Origin: Pseudomonas sp. RIT-PI-r
Lineage (GTDB): Bacteria; Pseudomonadota; Gammaproteobacteria; Pseudomonadales; Pseudomonadaceae
Assembly: GCF_001297015.1 (NCBI RefSeq)
Contig: NZ_LIGE01000025.1
Coordinates: 992,001 to 1,056,000 of the forward strand
Direction: 5' to 3'
Length of the DNA stretch: 64,000 nt
Positions 41,422 to 50,786 of the stretch are shown here, in pieces; positions within the stretch are counted from its first letter, which is position 1; the number at the start of each line of letters is the position of its first letter. The notes below the pieces were generated by a model. The model saw only the letters and a list, made by a program, of their open reading frames with translations, did not search any database and had not been told where the DNA came from. A program made the translations under genes and the position numbers.

Positions 41422-42315
41422 ATGGAACGAACCTCGACCCTGAACACCCCGATCCGGGAAAAAACCAGTGGCTGGATCAACGGTTTTATCGGCGTGGTGA
41501 TTTTCAGCGGCTCGTTGCCGGCCACGCGCTTGGCGGTGTTGGAGTTCGACCCGGTGTTTCTCACGGTGCTGCGTGCGGCCATCGCTGGCGTGCTGGCCGT
41601 GGCCTTGCTGTGGCTGTTTCGCGAACGGCGCCCGGCGCGCAATCAGTGGTTGTCGTTGCTGATCGTGGCGCTCGGTGTGGTGCTCGGCTTTCCGTTGCTG
41701 ACGGCATTGGCCCTGCAACACGTGACGTCGGCGCATTCGATTGTGTTCGTCGGATTATTGCCCTTGGCCACGGCGCTTTTCGGCGTGCTGCGTGGCGGCG
41801 AGCGTCCACGGCCGGTGTTCTGGATATTTTCCGTGCTGGGCAGTGCGCTGGTGGTGGGCTACGCGGTCTCTCAGGGGCTGACCGCCTCGCCCACCGGCGA
41901 CTTGCTGATGCCCGCAGCGATTGTGGCCTGCGGCCTCGGCTATGCCGAAGGCGCGAAGCTGTCGCGCGGCCTCGGCGGCTGGCCGGTGCTTTGCTGGGCG
42001 CTGGAGTTGGCGTTGCCGCTGATGGCGCTGTCGCGTGTGTGGCTGGCGCCCGCCTCGTTCGGCCAGATCAGCCTGTCGGCGTGGCTGTGTCTGGCGTATG
42101 TGTCGTTGTTCAGCATGCTGATCGGGTTTGTGTTCTGGTATCGCGGTCTGGCCCAGGGCGGGATCGCCGCGGTCGGTCAGTTGCAGTTGCTGCAACCGTT
42201 TTTCGGTCTGGCATTGGCGGCGACCTTGCTGCACGAACAGGTCAGCCTCGGCATGCTCGCGGTGACCTTGGGTGTGATCGTGTGCGTGGCCGGGGCGAAG
42301 AGATTCGCCAAATGA
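41422..42315 (+). CDS. EamA/DMT family transporter
   Basis: A 297-residue inner-membrane protein with ten predicted helices arranged as two EamA repeats (SGWINGFIGVVIFSGSLPATRLAV; and LAYVSLFSMLIGFVFWYRGLAQGGIAAVGQLQLLQPFFGLALAATLL). Family members export amino acids or other metabolites. It is divergent from a MocR gene, a recurrent pairing, so its substrate may be the ligand of that regulator. The ATG at 41422 matches the start of the family-like part; the frame upstream overlaps the MocR coding region. Confidence 0.9.
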   Translation: MERTSTLNTPIREKTSGWINGFIGVVIFSGSLPATRLAVLEFDPVFLTVLRAAIAGVLAVALLWLFRERRPARNQWLSLLIVALGVVLGFPLLTALALQHVTSAHSIVFVGLLPLATALFGVLRGGERPRPVFWIFSVLGSALVVGYAVSQGLTASPTGDLLMPAAIVACGLGYAEGAKLSRGLGGWPVLCWALELALPLMALSRVWLAPASFGQISLSAWLCLAYVSLFSMLIGFVFWYRGLAQGGIAAVGQLQLLQPFFGLALAATLLHEQVSLGMLAVTLGVIVCVAGAKRFAK

Positions 42316-42318
42316 CCT

Positions 42319-43134
42319 TCAGGAACCGGCCTTCCATTCCCGTGGACTGAGGCCGGTCTTGCGCCGAAACGCCCGGGCCAGCGCCGACGGACTTTCGTAG
42401 CCGCCTTCCTCGGCAATCAGCGCAATCGGCTTGCCTTCGCGCAAACGCTTCTGCGCCAGACTGACCCGCCAGCTCAGCAGATAATCCGCGGGTGTCTGCC
42501 CGACCACGCGGCGAAACTGCTCGGCAAAACTGGCGCGGGACATGTTCGCCAGCGTCGCCAGTTCGGCCACGCTCCACGGCGTTTGCGGTTGCTCATGCAT
42601 CGAATTCAAGGCCCGCGATAAACGTGCGTCCGCCAGCCCGGCGATCATCCCCGGTTGCTGTTCACGGCTGCTGATCAGATGCCGCAACAGCAAAATCACC
42701 AGCAGCTCGAACAGCCGATCCATCACCGCCATCCGCCCGCAATGCCCTTCGAAAGCTTCCCTGAACAGCCATTCGACCGTGCTCGCCAACTCGGGGATTT
42801 CAGTCAGTTTCAGCACCAGATAATCCGGCAACGCGGCGGCCAGGGCATTGCCTGAACCACCGTCAAAGGTCAGCGTTGCGCACACCACCTGGCTGTGCAT
42901 GGCTTCGTCGGCAAACATCCGATGGGCAAACGGTCGGGGAAAGAAAATCAGCGACGGTTCGGTCAGACGGATCTCACGTTCGTTACCCGGCTTGACCAGC
43001 AGTTCACCCGCTTGCAACAGATGCACATGGCCGGCGGGTTCACCCTCGTGCACGGCGACACCGCAGAACGTGCCGCTGTGAAAGGTTCCGGCGTTCACGC
43101 CAAAATGGCTGAGCAAGGTGGATAAACGATCCAT
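42319..43134 (-). CDS. AraC family transcriptional regulator
   Basis: A 271-residue regulator with an N-terminal cupin-like domain (AraC_binding_2 type, HVHLLQAGELLVKPG, SLIFFPRPFAHRM) and a C-terminal double helix-turn-helix (PWSVAELATLANMSRASFAEQFRRVVGQTPADYL; IALIAEEGGYESPSALARAFRRKTGLSPREWK). It is divergent from an AhpD-like gene, the likely target; this pairing is common. The ATG at 43132-43134 is preferred. Confidence 0.9.
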   Translation of the reverse strand: MDRLSTLLSHFGVNAGTFHSGTFCGVAVHEGEPAGHVHLLQAGELLVKPGNEREIRLTEPSLIFFPRPFAHRMFADEAMHSQVVCATLTFDGGSGNALAAALPDYLVLKLTEIPELASTVEWLFREAFEGHCGRMAVMDRLFELLVILLLRHLISSREQQPGMIAGLADARLSRALNSMHEQPQTPWSVAELATLANMSRASFAEQFRRVVGQTPADYLLSWRVSLAQKRLREGKPIALIAEEGGYESPSALARAFRRKTGLSPREWKAGS

Positions 43135-43266
43135 GGCTGACTCCCGTCGACATATCTGGACGATCTGTCGCATATCCTCGACGATTTGCCGCCAAAGCGC
43201 TACTCGCGATGCCTACCATTCACTCCATCGCCGGCGCACTTCGCACCGGACTTTCGGAGCATCACC

Positions 43267-43785
43267 ATGAGCCGCATCAACACCATCAACCTCGACACCA
43301 CCACCGACGCCACCCGCACTGTGCTGGAAGGCGTGAAAAAGAAAATCGGCTTCCTGCCGAATCTGTTCGCGACACTGGCTACAGCGCCGGTTGCCCTCGA
43401 CACCTATGTGCAAGCCTCGGCGATCCTCGGCAAGACCTCGCTGAGCGCCCAGCAAAAAGAAGCGGTGTACCTCGCCACGTCTCAGGTCAACGGTTGCGAC
43501 TACTGCCTGGCGGCGCACACCTTGTTTGCCGGCAAGTCGGGGCTGTCGGCGCAGGACATCGTCGCGGCGCGTCAGGGCGAACTCAATGCGTACGCCGCCC
43601 TCGCCCGCCAACTGACCGAGAGCCGTGGTCACCTGAGCGACACGCAGATTGCCGCCGCCCGTGACGCCGGGATCGATGACGTGAAAATCATCGAAGTGAT
43701 TGCCCTGGTGGCGGTTCAGACCCTGACCAATTATCTGAACAACACCGCGCTGACGGACATCGATTTCCCGGCCATCGACGCTTGA
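43267..43785 (+). CDS. carboxymuconolactone decarboxylase/AhpD-like protein
   Basis: A 172-residue all-helical protein with the AhpD active-site pair in CDYCLAAH (Cys77, Cys80, His84). These two cysteines and the histidine make it a peroxidase-type CMD protein that reduces hydroperoxides through a disulphide, rather than a true decarboxylase. It lies divergent from an AraC gene and is probably induced by it. GGAGCATCACC precedes the ATG at 43267. Confidence 0.9.
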   Translation: MSRINTINLDTTTDATRTVLEGVKKKIGFLPNLFATLATAPVALDTYVQASAILGKTSLSAQQKEAVYLATSQVNGCDYCLAAHTLFAGKSGLSAQDIVAARQGELNAYAALARQLTESRGHLSDTQIAAARDAGIDDVKIIEVIALVAVQTLTNYLNNTALTDIDFPAIDA

Positions 43786-43804
43786 TAAACGCCTGTATCG
43801 AAAC

Positions 43805-43833
43805 GGTGGCGAGGGAGCGTGCTCTCTCGCCAC
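43805..43833. repeat. partial REP-like hairpin
   Basis: GTGGCGAG and CTCGCCAC are inverted arms around GGAGCGTGCTCT. It resembles the GTGGCGAGGGAGCTTGCTCCC REP type but only one copy is present. It follows the AhpD-like gene and could end transcription. Confidence 0.5.
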
Positions 43834-43969
43834 AAATCGTTTGGCCGTGCCATGATGTTCACAGGCTCGAATCGTCTGCGTTGCCAACCAAGGTCTGGTG
43901 CTCTGAAACCAAACACCACGCGCGCGGGTCTTTTTTCACAGGCTGACGTCAGGAAAGACCCGACCCCCT

Positions 43970-46156
43970 ATGACAAACTGGTTGCAAGACAACGGCGAGA
44001 TGGCCGAACAGATCCGCAGGCACGACTGGGCGAGCACGCCCCTCGGCCCGTTGGAACACTGGCCGGATGTACTCAAGACCACCGTCTCGCTCTGTCTCGC
44101 TTCGCATTTTCCTCAGGCGATTGTCTGGGGCCCTGAATTGATCACTCTCTTCAACGACGCGTTCAGGCCGATCCTCGGCAACAAACCGCAGGCGCTCGGG
44201 CGTCCTTTCAGTACAGTCTGGCAAGAAGCCTGGCGCGAGATCAGCCCGATTGCCGAGGCTGCGTTTGCCGGCAAAGCCACCTATATCGAAAACTTTCCTC
44301 TGGTGGTGGAACGCGGCGCGGGCCCGGAACAGGCATATTTCACGTTTTGCTACAGCCCGATTCGCGACTCCCAAGGCCACATCGTCGGCCTGCTCGACAC
44401 TGTGACCGAAACCACTCAAACCGTTTTTCTCAACCAGCGCCTCGCTGTGCTGGAGGCGATCGGCAACGCGGTGACCAACGCCAGCGACGCCGAGGCGATT
44501 CTCGCCGCAAGCACGCGCCTGATGGTCGAGCACCTTAACCTGTCCAATTGCGCCTATGCCGACATGGATGCCGACGAGGACGGCTTCACCATTCGCGGCG
44601 ACTTTGCCGCGGCGGGCTCGCCAAGCATCGTCGGGCACTACAGCTTGCGCGACTTCGGCGAGAAAGCCGTGACCCTGCTGCACGCCGGCCAGCCGTTGAT
44701 CATCCACGACAACCGCACCGAACTGCCGCCCGAGGAATCGGCGACATTCCAGGCCATCGGCCTCACCGCGACCATTTGCATGCCGCTGATCAAGCAAGGC
44801 CGGTTGACCGCGCTGATGGCCATTCACGACAAGCAACCACGCGCCTGGTCGCGGTTCGAACAGGCGCTGTTGAGTGAAGTGACCGAACGCTGCTGGGCGC
44901 ACATCGAGCGCGTGCGCGCCGACGCCGAAGTGCGTCAGGGCCTGCTGGCGCTGGAGGAACTCAATGCCACGCTGGAGCAGCGGGTCGAGGAGCGCAGCGT
45001 GCGCCTGGCCCATGCCGAATCGGCGTTGCGCCAGTCGCAGAAACTCGAAGCCATCGGCCAGCTCACCGGCGGCGTGGCCCATGACTTCAACAACCTGCTG
45101 ACGATCATTCGTTCCTCGGTGGACTTCCTGCGGCTGCCGAACCTCTCCGACGAGCGCCGCCAGCGCTACATGCGCGCAGTGTCCGATACGGTCGAACGCG
45201 CGGCGAAACTGACCAGCCAACTGCTCGCCTTCGCCCGTCGTCAGCCGTTGAACCCGGAAGTCGTCGATGCCGGTGAGCGGCTGGCGAACATTGGCGAAAT
45301 GCTCGAATCAGTGACTGGCGCGCAGATTCATATCAGCGTCGAGCGTCCGGATCAGCCGTGCTACATCCGCGCCGACCTGAGCCAGTTCGAGACCGCGCTG
45401 ATCAACATTGCCCTCAACGCCCGCGATGCCATGGACGGTCAGGGTCTGCTGAAGCTGCGACTGGAAGGCGGCAAACCGTTGCCGGCGATTCGTGCGCATG
45501 CCGGTTCGCGCAGTCCGTTCGTGGCAATTACCCTGACCGACAACGGCACCGGCATCGACGCAAAAACCCTCGAGCATATTTTCGAACCGTTCTTCACTAC
45601 CAAGGATGTCGGCAAAGGCACCGGCCTTGGGTTGTCGCAGGTGTTCGGCTTCGCCAAGCAGTCGGGCGGTAACGTCGATGTATCCAGCGTGGTTGGCGAG
45701 GGCACGGTGTTTACGCTCTACCTGCCGCAAGTCAGCGCCAGCGTGGTCGCAGCGCCGGAAGACATCGAAATCAAGGAGACGCCAACGGCGGATATCCGCC
45801 GTCGGGTGCTGGTGGTCGAGGACAATCTCGATGTCGGCCGTTTCGCCCAGCAGATCCTTGAGGATCTGGGTTACGAAACCACTTGGGCGACCAACGCCGA
45901 AGAAGCGTTGCAACTGGTGGGCGCCGATGCCATGGCGTTCGATGCGGTGTTTTCCGACGTGGTGATGCCGGGGATCAGCGGCGTCGCGCTGGCCAAAGAG
46001 CTGCGCCAGCGACGCCCGGACCTGCCGGTGGTGCTGACCTCGGGCTACAGCGAAGAACTGGCGCGCAGCGGTTACGAAGGTTACGACTTTCTGCCCAAGC
46101 CCTACTCTGCCGATCAGGTCTCGCGCATCCTCGGCAAGACCTGGCTCAAGGGCTGA
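43970..46156 (+). CDS. hybrid sensor histidine kinase (PAS-GAF-HisKA-ATPase-receiver)
   Basis: A 728-residue soluble hybrid kinase. An N-terminal PAS-like domain (about 15-145: DWASTPLGPLEHWPDVLKTTVSL) is followed by GAF (about 155-310), HisKA with His371 in GGVAHDFNNLL, an ATPase domain (NIALNARDAMDG, DNGTGIDAKTLEHIFEPFFTTK, GTGLGLSQVFG), and a receiver with Asp663 in SDVVMPGISG and Lys in LPKPY. No membrane segment is present, so it senses an internal signal. No cognate output gene is adjacent. The start is the ATG at 43970, with AGGA 13 bases off, a weak site. Confidence 0.9.
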   Translation: MTNWLQDNGEMAEQIRRHDWASTPLGPLEHWPDVLKTTVSLCLASHFPQAIVWGPELITLFNDAFRPILGNKPQALGRPFSTVWQEAWREISPIAEAAFAGKATYIENFPLVVERGAGPEQAYFTFCYSPIRDSQGHIVGLLDTVTETTQTVFLNQRLAVLEAIGNAVTNASDAEAILAASTRLMVEHLNLSNCAYADMDADEDGFTIRGDFAAAGSPSIVGHYSLRDFGEKAVTLLHAGQPLIIHDNRTELPPEESATFQAIGLTATICMPLIKQGRLTALMAIHDKQPRAWSRFEQALLSEVTERCWAHIERVRADAEVRQGLLALEELNATLEQRVEERSVRLAHAESALRQSQKLEAIGQLTGGVAHDFNNLLTIIRSSVDFLRLPNLSDERRQRYMRAVSDTVERAAKLTSQLLAFARRQPLNPEVVDAGERLANIGEMLESVTGAQIHISVERPDQPCYIRADLSQFETALINIALNARDAMDGQGLLKLRLEGGKPLPAIRAHAGSRSPFVAITLTDNGTGIDAKTLEHIFEPFFTTKDVGKGTGLGLSQVFGFAKQSGGNVDVSSVVGEGTVFTLYLPQVSASVVAAPEDIEIKETPTADIRRRVLVVEDNLDVGRFAQQILEDLGYETTWATNAEEALQLVGADAMAFDAVFSDVVMPGISGVALAKELRQRRPDLPVVLTSGYSEELARSGYEGYDFLPKPYSADQVSRILGKTWLKG

Positions 46157-46168
46157 TCGGAGCCCGAC

Positions 46169-47614
46169 TCAGTCGTGATCGACACCGGCGCGCTTGAGCA
46201 ACTTCTTGCAGCGCTCCGACAGATGAAATACCTGCACATGCTTGCCGGCCTTGGCGTAGCGTTCACGCAGGGTTTTCAACGCGGCGATCGCCGAGTAATC
46301 GACGAAGCTCAAGTGGCGACAGTCCAGCGTGACCTTTTGCGGGTCGTTGGCCGGGTCGAACTGGTTGAGAAACGGCGTGGTCGAGGCGAAGAACAGCGTG
46401 CCGTGCAGGCGATAGAGTTTGCTGCCGTCGCTCTCCAGATGCTCATCGGCGTACAACTCGCGGGCTTGCTGCCAGGCGAAGTTGAGCGCAGCGATGATGA
46501 TCCCGCACAGCACCGCCGTGGCCAGATCGGTAAACACGGTGATCGTGGTCACGGCGATGATCACCAGCACATCGTTGAGCGGAACCTTGTTCGCCACCCG
46601 CAGCGACGCCCAGGCGAAGGTCTGCTGCGACACTACGAACATCACGCCGACCAATGCGGCCAGCGGAATGCGCTCGATCAGCGGTGACAGAAACAAAATG
46701 AACAACAGAATCAGCACGCCCGCGACCACCCCGGACAAACGCCCGCGACCACCGGAACTGAGGTTGATCACGGTCTGGCCGATCATCGCGCAACCGCCCA
46801 TGCCGCCGAACGCGCCGGACACCACGTTCGCCGCACCGAGCGCCACGCATTCGCGATCCGGGTAGCCACGGGTTTCGGTGATTTCATCGGTGAGGTTCAG
46901 GGTCAGCAAGGTTTCCAGCAGACCGACCAGCGCCATCAGAATCGCGTACGGGGCGATGATGCGCAGGGTGTCCAGGTTCCACGGAATGTCCGGCAGCGCG
47001 AACGTCGGCAGGCCGCCGGCAATGTGCGCCATGTCGCCGAGGGTGCGGGTCGGCAGGCCGAACAGATAAACCAGCAAACCGACGCCAAGGATCGCCACCA
47101 GTGCCGGCGGCACTGCTTTGGTCAGGCGCGGCAGAATGTAGACGATGGCCATGGTCAGCGCCACCAGACCGGTCATCAGGTACAACGGCGTGCCGCTGAG
47201 CCAGTCCTCACCGCTCTTGAAATGCTCCAGTTGCGCCAGCGCAATGATGATCGCCAAGCCATTGACGAAGCCGAGCATCACCGGGTGCGGCACCATGCGC
47301 ACGAGTTTGCCCAGGCGCAGCAGCCCGAACGCCATCATGATCAGACCGCCGAGCAGCACCGTCGCCAGCAGATACTGCACGCCCTGTTGCACCACCAGCG
47401 CGACAATGACCACGGCCATCGAACCTGCGGCACCGGAGACCATCCCCGGCCGGCCGCCGAACAATGCGGTCAGTGTGCAAATGATGAAAGCGCCGTACAG
47501 GCCCATCAGCGGATTGAGGTGCGCCACCAGCGCGAACGCAATGCATTCGGGCAACAGGGCAAACGAGGTGGTGAGTCCGGCCAGGACATCGGCGCGCAGA
47601 CGTTTCGGTTTCAT
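46169..47614 (-). CDS. SulP family anion transporter with STAS domain
   Basis: A 481-residue inner-membrane transporter. The sulphate-permease fold covers about residues 1-370 (LTTSFALLPECIAFALVAHLNPLMGLYGAF, FGGRPGMVSGAAGSMAVV, GGMGGCAMIGQTVINLSSGGRGRLSGV) and a cytoplasmic STAS domain follows (LHGTLFFASTTPFLNQFD, KVTLDCRHLSFVDYSAIAALKTL). Members carry sulphate, bicarbonate or dicarboxylates; no carbonic anhydrase or sulphur gene is adjacent to help choose. It is convergent with the hybrid kinase gene. Confidence 0.9.
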   Translation of the reverse strand: MKPKRLRADVLAGLTTSFALLPECIAFALVAHLNPLMGLYGAFIICTLTALFGGRPGMVSGAAGSMAVVIVALVVQQGVQYLLATVLLGGLIMMAFGLLRLGKLVRMVPHPVMLGFVNGLAIIIALAQLEHFKSGEDWLSGTPLYLMTGLVALTMAIVYILPRLTKAVPPALVAILGVGLLVYLFGLPTRTLGDMAHIAGGLPTFALPDIPWNLDTLRIIAPYAILMALVGLLETLLTLNLTDEITETRGYPDRECVALGAANVVSGAFGGMGGCAMIGQTVINLSSGGRGRLSGVVAGVLILLFILFLSPLIERIPLAALVGVMFVVSQQTFAWASLRVANKVPLNDVLVIIAVTTITVFTDLATAVLCGIIIAALNFAWQQARELYADEHLESDGSKLYRLHGTLFFASTTPFLNQFDPANDPQKVTLDCRHLSFVDYSAIAALKTLRERYAKAGKHVQVFHLSERCKKLLKRAGVDHD

Positions 47615-47771
47615 GGCTTACCTGACTGAGCGGCCGACGAGTACGGCCGCAGGTGTTCGGGGAAAAGAGGGTTGCGGATGTTACGGAATTGTTCAGGATC
47701 GGGCCAGTGAACGCTGACACTTGTCGGCTCGGGCTTTATGCTGGCGCGCTCCTCTGGTCATTGAGTTCGAC

Positions 47772-48089
47772 ATGTCTGCATTTCTGACGTCCCGCGAGGT
47801 GTGCCAGCGTTTGCGTGAAGCGGCACTCGGAGTGCTCGCGTTCAAAGTCTGCGAAGCACCCGTCGAGACCGCAATGGTCACAGTCGATATCGACGGCTGG
47901 CGCCTGCTGCTGGATTTTGCCGGGGGGCGATTACATCACTGTGAATATGCCCGCAGCGGCGATGGACAAGAAGGCTCGCTAGAACACTGGCAGCGTTTTG
48001 GCACCGACCCGGTAAGTTTGCTCAGTACTTGGGAACTGGCGCAGATCGAGCACTTGCTCAACGTGCAAGCGAACGAGGTTGCTCAATGA
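47772..48089 (+). CDS. DUF7693 family hypothetical protein
   Basis: A 105-residue soluble protein. The motifs TVDIDGWRLLLDF, then HCEYARSGDGQE and HWQRFGTDPVSLLSTWELAQIEHLL match a small Pseudomonas family I know as DUF7693, function unknown. The ATG at 47772 is used. It is upstream of a lipoprotein gene on the same strand but has its own spacing and is probably separate. Confidence 0.75.
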   Translation: MSAFLTSREVCQRLREAALGVLAFKVCEAPVETAMVTVDIDGWRLLLDFAGGRLHHCEYARSGDGQEGSLEHWQRFGTDPVSLLSTWELAQIEHLLNVQANEVAQ

Positions 48090-48142
48090 TGGCACTCTGC
48101 CCATAATTCGCGCCCTCCTCTATTCCCACGCAAGGAACTGCC

Positions 48143-48688
48143 GTGAAGAAGTCGCTGTTGTTGATCCCGATGCTGGCCCTGCTACTGCAAGGCTGTGGCA
48201 TGACCATGACCCGCTACGAGCCAAGCTTTGAGAACGTCCAGAAGCTCAAGCAGACCCCGCCGCTGCACGCGATCAGCAATCCTCAGGTCACCGCCGAATC
48301 CGGTGAAGGTTCGCTGGTGGTCCGCGCCAACCCGGTGCGCTCGCCGTCCGGCAGCATCCCGGCGCACATTCAGGACGCGATCACCGAAGAACTGAGAAAG
48401 GCCGGTCTGCTCGATCCACAGGCGCAGCGTCAGTTGAAAGTACTGGTGGTGAAGAACGAACTGTCCGCCGGCATGGGCACCGGCGACGGCAAACTGGCCG
48501 CTCGCTTTACACTGCTCAACGGCAACGATGTGGTGTACGACGCCACCAAAGATGTCAGCAGCCAGTGGAGCAGCAGCTTCTTCGGTTTCATTGCGATCCC
48601 GAACGCGGTCAACGCTTACAACCCAATGGTGCGCGATTTGCTGAAGGAACTGTACAGCGATCCACAGTTCATTCAGGCCCTGAAATAA
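48143..48688 (+). CDS. lipoprotein, hypothetical
   Basis: A 181-residue lipoprotein with lipobox LQGC (Cys18). The mature part includes a segment SIPAHIQDAITEELRKAGLLD and DGKLAARFTLLNGNDVVYDATKDVSSQWSSSFFGF, reminiscent of outer-membrane lipoproteins of the LptE or DUF799-type beta-sandwich group, though not firmly assigned. It is convergent with another lipoprotein gene across a strong bidirectional terminator. Confidence 0.82.
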   Translation: MKKSLLLIPMLALLLQGCGMTMTRYEPSFENVQKLKQTPPLHAISNPQVTAESGEGSLVVRANPVRSPSGSIPAHIQDAITEELRKAGLLDPQAQRQLKVLVVKNELSAGMGTGDGKLAARFTLLNGNDVVYDATKDVSSQWSSSFFGFIAIPNAVNAYNPMVRDLLKELYSDPQFIQALK

Positions 48689-48692
48689 GGGC

Positions 48693-48724
48693 AAAAAAAA
48701 GAGCCGCGATTGCGGCTCTTTTTT
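48693..48724. terminator. bidirectional terminator
   Basis: GAGCCGC (48701-48707), loop GATT, GCGGCTC (48712-48718), flanked by A- and T-runs. It separates two convergent lipoprotein genes. Confidence 0.92.
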
Positions 48725-48728
48725 CGCT

Positions 48729-49364
48729 TCAAACCCGTGGAATACCGGTTTCGAGTGCCGAGTACTTCAGGTTTTTGTTATCAACCATTTGCTTGAGCAA
48801 CGCGTTGACCTGACGGGTAAAGGTGTCATTTACCGCGTCTTTAGTCGTGTTGGCCATCAGCGGGATAAACCAGATGCCGATCCAGGTACCGACCGCATCG
48901 TGGTTGCTCGCAGTGGTCAGGGCCTGACCTTGGCCATCCATGCCTTCCAGGCTCAAGGTGTACTGATCAGTGCCGTACGCCGGGATCACCATCATGCTGA
49001 AGCCGCTGATGAAGGCCAGCACCATGGAACCTGCATTCGGCGGATGGTTGTACATTTTCAGACGCAGGCTGTAGTCGCCCGGCTGCTTCTGGAACTCGTC
49101 CAGAGTGACACGGCCGAACAGACCCGAATCGGTAAGGATTTTTTGCAGCTGTGGTTTCAGTTGATCACGTGCCTGCGGCACTTCCACGGCGGAACCACTT
49201 TTCGGCTCGCCCTGATAGAAATCGAAATCGACGTAGACGTTTGGCTTGTTGGTGTAGCTGGCCATCGACGGCATGGTCACCGGCGCCACTTCGTCTTTGG
49301 TGAAACTGGCACAGCCGCCCAGCGCAAGTACCAGCCCCAGCGCCAGAATTTTCCCGAATTGCAT
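48729..49364 (-). CDS. lipoprotein, hypothetical
   Basis: A 211-residue lipoprotein with lipobox LGGC (Cys18). The mature protein has YVDFDFYQGEP, QARDQLKPQLQKILTDSGLFGRVTLDEFQ and YSLRLKMYNHPP, then a hydrophobic span MVLAFISGFSMMVIPAYG near 120-137. This overall plan resembles that of the convergent lipoprotein (ligand: none known). The ATG at 49362-49364 gives a proper signal; a longer upstream frame would bury it. Confidence 0.82.
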   Translation of the reverse strand: MQFGKILALGLVLALGGCASFTKDEVAPVTMPSMASYTNKPNVYVDFDFYQGEPKSGSAVEVPQARDQLKPQLQKILTDSGLFGRVTLDEFQKQPGDYSLRLKMYNHPPNAGSMVLAFISGFSMMVIPAYGTDQYTLSLEGMDGQGQALTTASNHDAVGTWIGIWFIPLMANTTKDAVNDTFTRQVNALLKQMVDNKNLKYSALETGIPRV

Positions 49365-49491
49365 GATGTCCGTCCCTATGTGTACACGACCAAATGATGG
49401 CATTGAGCCTTCATTGCGAAGGCCGGGCGGATTCTAGAGAGAGCGGCCTTCCAGCGAAAGCCTGAAATGGCGAAATCGGCAAAAAAATTGC

Positions 49492-49950
49492 TCAGCCCTG
49501 CCGCAAGTCGAGCATGTAGGTGTAGAAACCACTGTCGCGTACGTAGCCGAGGGATTCGTACAAGCCTTGCGCCGTGAAGTTATCCGTGGCGGTTTCCAGC
49601 ACCAATCCCTTGGCGCCGGTCGCCAAGGCAAAATCCCGCGCCGTGTTCATCAGCAGTCGGCCAACGCCGCGCCCACGGGCGGCAGGTGCAGTGAACAGGT
49701 CGCTGAGCAGCCAGGTGCGGTGGGCATCGATTGACGAGAATGTCGGATACAGCTGCACGAAACCCAGCGCTTCACCGTTCTCATCCTGAGCGAGAAAAAT
49801 CGCTGACTCGTCACCGGCCATGCGCTCGGCGATGAAGGCGCGCGATTGCTCAAGGTTCGACGGCTGCTGATAAAAGCTTCGATAAGCGTCGAACAACGCC
49901 GCCACCGCATCCAGATGTGTCGCGTCGGCCCGCAAAGCATGAAGGGACAT
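49492..49950 (-). CDS. GNAT family N-acetyltransferase
   Basis: A 152-residue single-domain acetyltransferase. It opens with LRADATHLDAVAALFDAYRSFY, has FLAQDENGEALGFVQLYPTFSS, then LSDLFTAPAARGRGVGRLLMNTA with the acetyl-CoA binding R-G-x-G-V-G loop, and ends NFTAQGLYESLGYVRD, typical of the GNAT C-terminus. The substrate is unknown. The first ATG in family register, 49948-49950, is used. It is divergent from a TetR gene. Confidence 0.9.
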   Translation of the reverse strand: MSLHALRADATHLDAVAALFDAYRSFYQQPSNLEQSRAFIAERMAGDESAIFLAQDENGEALGFVQLYPTFSSIDAHRTWLLSDLFTAPAARGRGVGRLLMNTARDFALATGAKGLVLETATDNFTAQGLYESLGYVRDSGFYTYMLDLRQG

Positions 49951-50093
49951 GGCCTCGCTCCGTTTCCAATCAATGATCGAATCATCATAGCGCTGTCTGT
50001 CGAGTGTACTGGCCTCATCGCTATATAGTTTTGTATATTGCGAATCCGAAATCGCCAGAACCTTTTCATGCCGTCCAGCCAATCTGTGTGTCC

Positions 50094-50738
50094 ATGAGTG
50101 CCATCCGCGTCCGCAACGAGCAGTTGATCCTCGCCGCCGCCAGCGAGGAGTTTGCCGCCAACGGCTTCGACGCCACCCAGACCCGCGATATCGCGGCGCG
50201 TGCTGGGGTGCCCAAGGCCAATCTGTATTATTACTTCCAGACCAAGGAAAACCTCTACAGCAAAGTGCTGCTGGGTTTTGTCGAACCGCTGCTGGAGGCC
50301 TCGGCAGTGCTGCGTGAAAGCGATGATCCGCTGACGGGGCTGCGCGCCTACGTCGCCGCGCGGATTGGTATAGCCCGCGAACATCCGGCGATTGCCAAGG
50401 TGTTCAGTGGCGAGTTACTGCTTGGCGGTCGACAGTTGCCCGACGAGTGCCGCGATCTGTTGCGGACCGAAGCGCGGCGCAATGTTGAATGCCTGCGCAG
50501 CTGGATCGAACGCGGTTTGCTCGCGCCGGTGGACCCGGAGCATTTGATGCTGTTCATCTGGTCGGCGACGTGGACGTACACCAATATTGGCTGGCAAATG
50601 GGCCGGATCACCGGGCGCGAAGTGCCGCAGGATGAGGATTATCAAATGGCGGCGCAGACGATTACGCGTATGGTGCTTGAGGGCGTGGTCGTAGCGCCGC
50701 GAGTCGGCGAGATTCGTGGGGTTTTGTTTGCGACTTGA
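50094..50738 (+). CDS. TetR family transcriptional regulator (RutR-like)
   Basis: A 214-residue TetR-type regulator. The helix-turn-helix is at about 10-55 (ILAAASEEFAANGFDATQTRDIAARAGVPKANLYYYFQTKENLY) and the C-terminal domain follows the YcdC/RutR pattern (IAREHPAIAKVFSGELLLGG; ATWTYTNIGWQMGRITG). RutR senses pyrimidines in E. coli; no pyrimidine-use genes are adjacent, so the ligand is open. It is divergent from a GNAT gene across 143 bases. Confidence 0.88.
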   Translation: MSAIRVRNEQLILAAASEEFAANGFDATQTRDIAARAGVPKANLYYYFQTKENLYSKVLLGFVEPLLEASAVLRESDDPLTGLRAYVAARIGIAREHPAIAKVFSGELLLGGRQLPDECRDLLRTEARRNVECLRSWIERGLLAPVDPEHLMLFIWSATWTYTNIGWQMGRITGREVPQDEDYQMAAQTITRMVLEGVVVAPRVGEIRGVLFAT

Positions 50739-50786
50739 AGGGCTGTGGTTTCACAACCCCTCGGACGCCAGCAGGATTGATGCGGG

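Noticed and set aside
43949..45220. 423-codon open frame on the minus strand
   Set aside because: Antisense to the hybrid kinase gene, whose PAS and GAF domains are readable on the plus strand.
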